A stretch of 5,025 bases of DNA from Peptococcaceae bacterium. Lineage in GTDB: Bacteria > Bacillota > Peptococcia > Peptococcales > Peptococcaceae. The stretch is taken from the NCBI GenBank assembly GCA_017383785.1, contig JAFNVD010000045.1:1-5025 (forward strand). Direction: 5' to 3'. Under the pieces are notes generated by a model. It saw nothing but the letters and a program-made list of their open reading frames with translations, was not told where the DNA came from and ran no database searches. Of this stretch, positions 1 through 5,025 are shown piece by piece. A program made the position numbers and the translations under genes. Every line of letters starts with the position of its first letter. The first letter of the stretch is position 1.

Positions 1-30
1 ATCATTTCGCACAATTATCTGCCATTCACA

Positions 31-58
31 TTGCAAACACAGAGAAACTCCTTATAAT
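31..58 (+). promoter_or_regulatory. Putative sigma-A-type promoter for the AOR operon
   Basis: TTGCAA at 31-36 and a perfect TATAAT at 53-58 are separated by 16 bases, a good housekeeping-type promoter. It would start transcription near base 65 and leave a leader of about 70 bases before AOR-A. Two further TATAAT hexamers lie downstream, at 90-95 and 103-108, but neither has a convincing -35 hexamer at 16-18 bases. The exact start site is therefore uncertain and there may be more than one. This is based on sequence match only. Confidence 0.5.
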
Positions 59-89
59 AGGCTTATAAAGTGTAGTTTTTAATTTGCAC

Positions 90-106
90 TATAATTCACA
101 ATTATA
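90..106. promoter_or_regulatory. 17-bp perfect palindrome, possible operator
   Basis: TATAATTCACAATTATA has two perfect 7-base arms (90-96 and 100-106) around a CAC centre. It lies downstream of the proposed promoter and 28 bases before the AOR-A start, where a bound repressor would block elongation, or would block the alternative -10 hexamers it contains. It resembles no operator I can name. In an AT-rich leader such a palindrome could arise by chance, so the regulatory role is inferred. Confidence 0.3.
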
Positions 107-119
107 ATATATTTCTGAC

Positions 120-125
120 AGGAGG
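120..125 (+). promoter_or_regulatory. Ribosome binding site that fixes the AOR-A start
   Basis: AGGAGG, a full match to the 16S anti-Shine-Dalgarno core, ends 8 bases before the ATG at 134 but only 2 bases before the in-frame ATG at 128. The spacing makes 134 the real start, so the protein begins MAYAYHEK. Confidence 0.85.
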
Positions 126-133
126 TCATGTAT

Positions 134-1954
134 ATGGCATACGCATATCATGAAAAAATTGCTCGTATCAATTTGACTAACGGTACTGTTACCGTAGAGC
201 ATCTTGATCCTGAAGTAGCAAAAAAATTCATCGGCGGTCGTGGTTTAGGTACCAAAATTATCTACGATGAAGGCTGCGCAACTGTAGACCCATTAAGCGC
301 CGACAACAAACTGGTATATATCACAGGTCCTCTGACCGGTGCTACCGCTCCGTCTTCCGGCCGTTACATGGTTGTTACCAAATCTCCGCTGACCGGTATG
401 ATCGCAAGCTCTAACTCCGGCGGTATTTGGGGTGCAAAACTGAAATATGCAGGTTGGGATGCTTTGATTGTAGAGGGCGAAGCACCTGAATGGACCTATA
501 TCAATATCGTAGACGATAAAATCGAACTGCTGAATGCAGAAGAATACCTGGGTATGTTCTCCGAAGCACTGGATGAAACATTAAAAGAAAAACACGGCAG
601 CGATGCTTCCGTACTGTCTATCGGTATGGCCGGCGAAAAACAGTCCCTGTTGGCATGTATTATGAACGACAAAGACCGTGCTGCAGGCCGTAGTGGTGTT
701 GGTGCTGTTATGGGTTCTAAAAAATTAAAAGCAATTGTAGTACGCCCTACCAAACGCAATGCCGATGATACTTTAGCATCTGCTGAAAACTTAAGAGAAG
801 CAAACAAAGCTGCTATGGTAAACATCAAAGAAAACGGCTTAACCAGCACAGGGCTCCGTGAACTGGGCACTGCTTGTCTGGTAAACGTAATCAACAGCGT
901 TGGTGCTCTGCCTGTACGCAACTGGCAGGATTCTTATTACGAACAGGCTGAAGATATTTCCGGTGAAACACTGGCTGAAAAATATCTGGTACGTGCAAAT
1001 GCATGTTTCCGCTGCCCAATCGCATGTGGTCGTGTCATCAAAGTAAATGATAAAGTAGTTGGCGGTCCTGAATACGAACCAATCTGGGCATTCGGCGCAA
1101 ACTGTGGCAACAACGATTTAGAAGTGATCAACGAATGCAATATGCTGTGCAATGAATACGGTTTGGATGCCATCTCCACCCCTTGCACCATCGCTGCTGC
1201 TATGGAACTGTATCAGCGCGGCGCTATCAAAGAAGAAGACTGTGCCGGTGCTCCGCTGGAATGGGGTAATGGCAACTCCTTGCGTGAATGGGTAAAACGT
1301 ATGGGCAACCCTGAAACCGAACTGGATTATCTGATGAGCTCCGGTTCTGCCCGTCTGTGCGAACACTTCGGTATGCCGGAAGTATCTATGTCCGTTAAGA
1401 AACAGGAAATCCCTGCGTACGATGCCCGTGCAATCCAGGGGATTGGTGTTACCTATGCTACCTCTAACCGTGGCGGCTGCCATGTAAGAGGCTATACCAT
1501 CGCACCTGAAGTAGTTGGTCTGCCGGTACAGTTAGACCGTACCGTAACCAACGAAAAAGCATTTTGGGTAAAAACATTCCAGGATTTGACTGCAGTCATT
1601 GACTCTATGGGTCTGTGCTTATTCACCTCCTTCGCTCTGGGTGCACCTGAATACACTGCGCTCTTAAATGCAGCATGCGGTACAGACTACACACCGGAAC
1701 AGGTACTGGAACTGGGTGAACGTATTTACAACATTGAACGTATGTTCAACAAAGCTGCAGGTATGAAACCGGAAGACGACCGTCTGCCAAAACGTTTACT
1801 GAATGAACCTGTTGTATCCGGTCCATCCAAAGGCATGACATCCAAACTGGAAGTAACATTGCCTGAATATTATGAAGTACGCGGCTGGGACAACGCCTTC
1901 CCAACAGAGGAAACATTAAAACGTCTGGGACTTGACGAATGCATTGCCAATTAA
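134..1954 (+). CDS. Aldehyde:ferredoxin oxidoreductase family tungsto/molybdo-pterin enzyme (AOR-A)
   Basis: This 606-residue cytoplasmic protein belongs to the AOR family, which oxidises aldehydes to carboxylic acids using a bis-pyranopterin W (or Mo) site and one [4Fe-4S] cluster. Its length is nearly that of Pyrococcus furiosus AOR. The N-terminal domain (about residues 5-205) carries FIGGRGLG (32-39), GPLTG..APSSGRY near 65-80 and DRAAGR.GVGAVMGSKKLKA (181-200). The C-terminal domains carry cluster cysteines C291, C294, C298 (CxxCxxxC) and C495, matching P. furiosus C288/C291/C295/C494. E313 in GPEYEP and H450 in RGGCH match the active-site Glu and His. The second pterin motif, DSMGLC (490-495), is canonical. 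The first, NEYGLD (340-345), has Asn for the usual Asp. No signal peptide or membrane segment is visible. Arginine codons are strongly biased (19 CGT, 6 CGC, 2 AGA by hand count), suggesting high expression. The family is certain; the substrate and the metal cannot be read from sequence. Confidence 0.95.
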   Translation: MAYAYHEKIARINLTNGTVTVEHLDPEVAKKFIGGRGLGTKIIYDEGCATVDPLSADNKLVYITGPLTGATAPSSGRYMVVTKSPLTGMIASSNSGGIWGAKLKYAGWDALIVEGEAPEWTYINIVDDKIELLNAEEYLGMFSEALDETLKEKHGSDASVLSIGMAGEKQSLLACIMNDKDRAAGRSGVGAVMGSKKLKAIVVRPTKRNADDTLASAENLREANKAAMVNIKENGLTSTGLRELGTACLVNVINSVGALPVRNWQDSYYEQAEDISGETLAEKYLVRANACFRCPIACGRVIKVNDKVVGGPEYEPIWAFGANCGNNDLEVINECNMLCNEYGLDAISTPCTIAAAMELYQRGAIKEEDCAGAPLEWGNGNSLREWVKRMGNPETELDYLMSSGSARLCEHFGMPEVSMSVKKQEIPAYDARAIQGIGVTYATSNRGGCHVRGYTIAPEVVGLPVQLDRTVTNEKAFWVKTFQDLTAVIDSMGLCLFTSFALGAPEYTALLNAACGTDYTPEQVLELGERIYNIERMFNKAAGMKPEDDRLPKRLLNEPVVSGPSKGMTSKLEVTLPEYYEVRGWDNAFPTEETLKRLGLDECIAN

Positions 1955-1961
1955 GTATTAT

Positions 1962-1993
1962 ATGGGAGAGGGATTCACACCCTCTCCTATTTT
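1962..1993 (+). terminator. Intrinsic terminator or attenuator inside the operon
   Basis: GGAGAGGG (1965-1972) pairs perfectly with CCCTCTCC (1980-1987) around a 7-base loop, ATTCACA. The stem extends by a G-T wobble and two A-T pairs to 1962/1990 and is followed by TTTTCATTT. It starts 8 bases after the AOR-A stop. The T run is short and interrupted by C and A, and the next gene begins only 22 bases after the run, with no clear promoter between. This suits partial termination, giving more AOR-A message than downstream message, or a 3' end that protects AOR-A mRNA. Confidence 0.75.
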
Positions 1994-2000
1994 CATTTGG

Positions 2001-2007
2001 AAAGGAG
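2001..2007 (+). promoter_or_regulatory. Ribosome binding site of the first MoaD-like gene
   Basis: AAAGGAG lies 7 bases before the ATG at 2015. This rules out the upstream in-frame TTG at 1997, which lies before the site. The same 10 bases, AAAGGAGCAT, recur before AOR-B (2914-2923). Confidence 0.8.
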
Positions 2008-2014
2008 CATTGAT

Positions 2015-2236
2015 ATGATAGAAGTTCGTTTATTTGCTAATTTACGTAAAGGCCGAGAAAAAGTATATTTCATGGAATCCGGCAGTATTGCTACTGTGCA
2101 AGATATCATGGATCGCTTAGCAATTCCTCGCGAAGAAGTGAATATTTTGCTGATCAATGGGTTTCATCAAAAACCTGAAACAAAAGTCAATGACGAAGAT
2201 ATCGTCTCCTTGTTCCCTGCTGTAGGTGGTGGTTGA
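2015..2236 (+). CDS. MoaD/ThiS-family beta-grasp sulfur carrier protein (carrier 1)
   Basis: The product is a 73-residue ubiquitin-like protein that begins MIEVRLFANLRKG, the typical first beta strand and loop of MoaD. It has a central VNILLINGF strand and ends DEDIVSLFPAVGGG. The last two glycines are the carrier tail; PAVGGG aligns with the usual PPVAGG, so the third glycine is a substitution, not an extension. In the MoaD pathway the C-terminal Gly is adenylated, converted to a thiocarboxylate, and supplies dithiolene sulfur to molybdopterin within MPT synthase. Sitting between two AOR genes and directly before a ThiF/MoeB-like gene, it is most likely a carrier for the tungsten or molybdenum cofactor of these enzymes. 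A ThiS-like thiamine role is less likely, as no thiamine genes are seen. MoaE, the partner expected for MPT synthase, is not in the window. Confidence 0.9.
   Translation: MIEVRLFANLRKGREKVYFMESGSIATVQDIMDRLAIPREEVNILLINGFHQKPETKVNDEDIVSLFPAVGGG
2224..2229 (+). promoter_or_regulatory. Ribosome binding site overlapping the diglycine codons of carrier 1
   Basis: AGGTGG (AGGxGG class) lies 8 bases before the TTG at 2238, a normal spacing. It falls within the GTA GGT GGT GGT codons for the Val-Gly-Gly-Gly tail of carrier 1. The GTG at 2226 lies inside this site and has no Shine-Dalgarno sequence of its own. I therefore prefer the TTG start for the adenylyltransferase, with its translation coupled to that of the carrier. 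Confidence 0.55.
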
Positions 2237-2237
2237 T

Positions 2238-2915
2238 TTGAACGAACGCTATATCAGAAACATTCCTGCTTTATCCGAACACGAATGTGCACAATTACTG
2301 CAAAAAACAGTGGCTATCGTTGGCTGTGGTGGTCTGGGGGGACACCTGGTAGAACTGATGGCACGCATTGGTGTCGGTGAACTGGTTGTGATTGATGGTG
2401 ATTGCTTCGAACTATCCAATTTAAACCGCCAATTGCTTTCCGAAACTGATTGTATCGGTTTCAGCAAAGCACAGGCTGCAGCTGAAAGAATCCGTCGTAT
2501 TAACCCCGATGTGAAAGTCCGTGTATATCAGACTATGTTAGATACTGAAAATGCAGATACACTGATTGCAGGATGCGATGCGGTATTAGACGGCTTAGAC
2601 AATATTTCATCCAGAAAACTGTTAAAACAGGCATGCAGCAAAGCCGGTATCCCGTATATTTTCGGTGCCATTTCCGGCTGGGTAGCACAAACTGCTATCT
2701 CTATGCCTGATGACAATCTGATTGAAATCCTTTATCCGGAGGATACCAAACTTACAGATAAAAGTGCCTTAAGTTTTACACCTGCACTGTGTGCCTCTAT
2801 GCAATCAGCACTGTGTGTCAAACTGCTCACAGGCCGTGCTGTACAAACCGGGGCCATTTACTATTTTGATTTATTACACCAGGAATACGAAGTAATTCCT
2901 ATCGTATCTTCCTAA
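2238..2915 (+). CDS. ThiF/MoeB/HesA-family adenylyltransferase, short form
   Basis: An E1-like enzyme of 225 residues from the preferred TTG start (MNERYIRNIPALSEHE); a GTG start at 2226 would give 229. It should activate the carrier's C-terminal glycine with ATP. The adenylation residues are all present: the GCGGLG nucleotide loop (29-34), IDGD.FE.SNLNRQ with R64, K77 in FSKAQAA, and D121 in LDGLDN. The usual second half is reduced. The paired CxxC zinc motifs of MoeB and ThiF are absent, and the region that normally holds the acceptor cysteine is not recognisable; LYPEDTKL stands where MoeB has a Cys-Leu-Phe-Pro type sequence. MoeB itself acts without a thioester, so a pure adenylyltransferase is plausible. 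The end (SFTPALCASMQSALCVKLLTG) matches the helix that closes the family fold. The gene follows the carrier stop by one base and precedes AOR-B by 14, so it probably serves both carriers. The sulfur donor is not in the window. Confidence 0.88.
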   Translation: MNERYIRNIPALSEHECAQLLQKTVAIVGCGGLGGHLVELMARIGVGELVVIDGDCFELSNLNRQLLSETDCIGFSKAQAAAERIRRINPDVKVRVYQTMLDTENADTLIAGCDAVLDGLDNISSRKLLKQACSKAGIPYIFGAISGWVAQTAISMPDDNLIEILYPEDTKLTDKSALSFTPALCASMQSALCVKLLTGRAVQTGAIYYFDLLHQEYEVIPIVSS

Positions 2916-2920
2916 AGGAG
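2914..2920 (+). promoter_or_regulatory. Ribosome binding site of AOR-B
   Basis: AAAGGAG lies 9 bases before the ATG at 2930 and overlaps the last two bases of the TAA stop of the adenylyltransferase. This tight arrangement indicates the two genes share a transcript and that AOR-B starts at 2930. Confidence 0.8.
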
Positions 2921-2929
2921 CATTTACTT

Positions 2930-4843
2930 ATGAGTTCAAACTATAGCGGTTATATGGGGAAGGTTATGGCTGTGGATTTGACCACAGAAACCGTATCCGA
3001 ATACCAATGGACCGATGAACAACGAGAATTATATATTGGCGGCAAAATTATGGCTGCCCGCATTTTGGCAGATCATCTCACCGGAAAAGAAACTGCATTT
3101 TCCGAAGACAACTGGGTAGTCATCTCTACCGGCCCTCTAACCGGTACCGGTGCGCCAAGCTCTGCACGATTCAACATCTCCGCCCTGTCTCCACAGACAG
3201 GCATCCTGGCGTCCTCTAACTGCGGCGGCAGTTTTGGGATGTATCTGAAAAGAGCCGGATACGATGCATTGATCTTGAAAGGCAAATGTAAAAGCAAACG
3301 CTGGCTGGAAATCAACGAAGACCAATTTATTTTCCACGATGCAGAAGCCGATGGCTTGTGGGGCACCAAAACAGGAGAATGTCAAGAAAAACTGGTCGAA
3401 CTGATTGGCAAGAAAACCTTCGGCAAACTGTGTATCGGCCCTGCCGGTGAAAATCTGGTAAAATACTCTGCCATCGTCAGTGATGAACGTGCAGCAGGTC
3501 GTACCGGGCTGGGCGCAGTACTGGGCTGGAAAAACCTGAAAGCCATTACCGCCAGCGGTACCAAATTGACCCCGATTCACGACAAAGAACAGACCAGTCA
3601 ATGGATTAAAAAATGGGTATCTTATTTACAAGCCCACCCACTGACCGGCAAACAGCTGCCGAAAATGGGTACTGCAGGGCTGGTAAGCTCTATGCAGATG
3701 CGCAGTATCCTCTCTACCAGAAACTCTTCTGCCGGTCAATTTGAAGATTTTGAAAAAATCAGCGGTGAAAGACTAGCTGAAGAATTTAATATTACCAACA
3801 AAGGCTGCGTGTCCTGCCCAATTCGTTGTGCAAGAACCGTAACCGTACATGAGAAAAGTGTAAAAGGTCCTGAGCTGGAAACACTGGTGCTGTTGGGCAG
3901 TAATATCGGCAATAACGATATGCAGAGCATCTTAGACTGGAACTATCAATTAGACGAGCTGGGCATGGATACCATCTCCACTGCCGGCACCATCGCCTGG
4001 GCCATGGAAGCCAATGAAAAAGGCTTGTGGGATAACGGCCTCTCCTTTGGCAACATTGACAACATAGCACAAATTTTTGATGATATTGCCCATCGTCGCG
4101 GTATCGGTGATGAACTGGCCGAAGGTACCAAACGCCTCAGTGAAAAATACGGCGGAAAAGAATTTGCCATTCACTCCAAAGGGCTGGAGTTGTCCGCATA
4201 CGAACCACGCCGTGCCGTTGGCCAGGGCTTGGGCTATGCCGTATCCAACCGTGGGGGCTGTCATTTAAACGGCGGCTATATGGTAATCATGGAAGGCTTG
4301 GGATTAAACATCGATTCCCAAACACCAAAATCCAAAGCAGATTTCACCATGATGTTCCAGAACTTAATGGAAATGATTTCTGCATCGGGGCAGTGTCTGT
4401 TTACCTCCTATGCCTTTTTCCCTGCATTCCTGTTAGAAAAACCAAACAGCCTTGTAGTAAAACTCGTAAACTTTGCTGCACCACATATCGGCTGGGCATT
4501 GCGTTTGATCAACAAATTCCCTCGTATGTGTGCATTGCATCTGCCAATGTTCCACCATACCAAAATGTTCCCATATGCTGTGGGCATGAAGATGGACTTT
4601 GGCCGATACATGGAAATTGGGGAACGAGGCTACAACCTGGAACGCATGATCAACAACCGCTTTGGCATTACCGCAGCAAACGACAAACTGCCAAAACGTT
4701 TGACTGACGTACCACAGGATCCAAAACACCCTGAAACAAAAGTACCATTGGAAACCATGAAGAAAACCTACTATAAAGCACGCGGCTGGGATAAAAACGG
4801 TATTCCGACCGAAAAAACACTGCGCCGCCTGAAAATCAAATGA
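2930..4843 (+). CDS. Second aldehyde:ferredoxin oxidoreductase family protein (AOR-B), divergent with an insertion
   Basis: A 637-residue AOR-family paralogue, cytoplasmic, with no signal peptide. The N-terminal domain begins SGYMGKVMAVDLTT and has YIGGK, GPLTGTGAPSSARF and GRTGLGAVLGWKNLKA. The cluster cysteines are present: C293, C296, C300 and C489. E315 (GPELET) and H445 (RGGCHLNGG) fit the active-site Glu and His. The first pterin motif is DELGMD (342-347), close to consensus. The second, SASGQC (484-489), has lost the Asp and Leu of DxxGLC but keeps Gly and the cluster Cys. Between C489 and the GERGYNLERM motif there are about 42 more residues than in AOR-A. This insertion (roughly 498-545) is rich in hydrophobic, aromatic and basic residues and includes C534, H537, H542 and H543. 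Arginine codons are more mixed than in AOR-A (AGA and CGA are used), suggesting lower expression. The N-terminal style recalls E. coli YdhV, a family member of unclear substrate. Family assignment is firm; substrate and metal are unknown. Confidence 0.94.
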   Translation: MSSNYSGYMGKVMAVDLTTETVSEYQWTDEQRELYIGGKIMAARILADHLTGKETAFSEDNWVVISTGPLTGTGAPSSARFNISALSPQTGILASSNCGGSFGMYLKRAGYDALILKGKCKSKRWLEINEDQFIFHDAEADGLWGTKTGECQEKLVELIGKKTFGKLCIGPAGENLVKYSAIVSDERAAGRTGLGAVLGWKNLKAITASGTKLTPIHDKEQTSQWIKKWVSYLQAHPLTGKQLPKMGTAGLVSSMQMRSILSTRNSSAGQFEDFEKISGERLAEEFNITNKGCVSCPIRCARTVTVHEKSVKGPELETLVLLGSNIGNNDMQSILDWNYQLDELGMDTISTAGTIAWAMEANEKGLWDNGLSFGNIDNIAQIFDDIAHRRGIGDELAEGTKRLSEKYGGKEFAIHSKGLELSAYEPRRAVGQGLGYAVSNRGGCHLNGGYMVIMEGLGLNIDSQTPKSKADFTMMFQNLMEMISASGQCLFTSYAFFPAFLLEKPNSLVVKLVNFAAPHIGWALRLINKFPRMCALHLPMFHHTKMFPYAVGMKMDFGRYMEIGERGYNLERMINNRFGITAANDKLPKRLTDVPQDPKHPETKVPLETMKKTYYKARGWDKNGIPTEKTLRRLKIK

Positions 4844-5025
4844 TTACCGTAAAACTTTTTGGCATTATGCGTATCGAAAGCGGCATCAAAGAACTCACAT
4901 TGGATGTGCCAAACGTGAAAGAGCTGTACAAAGCCATCTGTGCCCAAACCGATCGCATTACCGAAAAAGAGTTAACCGGTTGTATGGTACTGATTAATGG
5001 TGTCCAAGGGAATAAACGCAGCAAA
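4840..5025 (+). CDS. Second MoaD/ThiS-family sulfur carrier (carrier 2), 3' end beyond the window
   Basis: The ATG at 4840 overlaps the TGA of AOR-B (ATGA, 4840-4843), and the frame stays open for 62 codons to the last base. The protein begins MITVKLFGIMRIESGIKE, like carrier 1 (MIEVRLFANLRKG), and has the central strand CMVLINGVQGNK matching NILLINGFHQK of carrier 1. These are the first and middle strands of a MoaD/ThiS beta-grasp fold. About 15-20 residues should remain, including the expected L.DGDE-type strand and Gly-Gly tail, which cannot be checked here. There is no good Shine-Dalgarno sequence upstream, so translation probably depends on ribosomes finishing AOR-B, which would couple the amounts of the two proteins. 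The likely role is as a dedicated carrier for cofactor sulfuration of AOR-B. Alternatives are a ThiS or a non-sulfur ubiquitin-like protein. Confidence 0.8.
   Translation, partial: MITVKLFGIMRIESGIKELTLDVPNVKELYKAICAQTDRITEKELTGCMVLINGVQGNKRSK

Noticed and set aside
1..57. Tail of an upstream gene in frame 1, ending at TAA 55-57
   Set aside because: The 18 codons show no recognisable protein end and overlap the promoter elements; they cannot be told from chance.
128..133. Upstream ATG at 128 as the start of AOR-A
   Set aside because: It is only 2 bases from the AGGAGG site; the ATG at 134 has the correct 8-base spacing.
496..1483. Antisense open frames of 84-141 codons opposite AOR-A
   Set aside because: They lie wholly within a confidently assigned gene, show low-complexity shadow composition and no recognisable domains.
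1997..2014. TTG at 1997 as the start of carrier 1
   Set aside because: It lies upstream of the AAAGGAG site, and the added residues do not belong to the MoaD fold, which starts at MIEVRLF.
2225..2233. Three terminal glycines of carrier 1 as an unusual extended tail
   Set aside because: PAVGGG aligns with the usual PPVAGG ending, so it is an Ala-to-Gly change with a normal Gly-Gly end.
3073..4264. Antisense open frames up to 154 codons opposite AOR-B
   Set aside because: They are shadows of a gene with conserved cluster and active-site motifs; none looks like a known protein.
4077..4707. Two + strand open frames (63 and 104 codons) within AOR-B in another frame, and a possible frameshift there
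   Set aside because: The AOR-B frame is uninterrupted and keeps conserved motifs on both sides (C489, then GERGYNLERM), so there is no frameshift and the frames are by-products.
4836..5024. Antisense open frame at the window end
   Set aside because: The + strand frame from 4840 has MoaD-like features and coupled spacing; the antisense frame is its shadow.

Overview
The window looks like an anaerobic bacterial operon for tungsten (or molybdenum) pterin aldehyde oxidoreductases. All genes are on the + strand. Evidence for the organism type is indirect. AOR-family enzymes occur almost only in anaerobes and facultative anaerobes. GC content is moderate, Shine-Dalgarno sites are strong and Firmicutes-like (AGGAGG, AAAGGAG), and the promoter elements are AT-rich and sigma-A-like. 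I lean towards a Firmicute, possibly a Negativicute gut anaerobe, but cannot assign a genus.

Layout: 1-133 is a leader with a plausible promoter, a 17-bp palindrome and a strong ribosome binding site. 134-1954 encodes a 606-residue aldehyde:ferredoxin oxidoreductase family protein (AOR-A). 1955-2014 holds a GC-rich hairpin followed by a T run, likely a leaky terminator inside the operon. 2015-2236 encodes a 73-residue MoaD/ThiS beta-grasp sulfur carrier ending in Gly-Gly. 2238-2915 encodes a short ThiF/MoeB/HesA-type adenylyltransferase. 2930-4843 encodes a second, divergent 637-residue AOR-family protein (AOR-B). 4840-5025 is the start of a second MoaD/ThiS-like carrier that overlaps AOR-B by ATGA and runs off the window; it is easy to miss because it has no stop codon here.

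How the genes fit together: the carrier is adenylated at its C-terminal glycine by the ThiF/MoeB-like enzyme and then thiolated. In the known MoaD pathway it then gives sulfur to the dithiolene of the pyranopterin that binds W or Mo. The two AORs would use that cofactor plus a [4Fe-4S] cluster to oxidise aldehydes (or perform a related two-electron reaction) with ferredoxin-like partners. The order AOR-carrier-activator-AOR-carrier suggests that each AOR has its own carrier and that they share one activating enzyme. The parts are known families. The unusual points are the paired carriers, the complementary decay of the two pterin-binding motifs in the two AORs, a roughly 42-residue hydrophobic insertion in AOR-B, the internal terminator, and a stripped-down E1-like enzyme whose ribosome binding site overlaps the carrier's diglycine codons.
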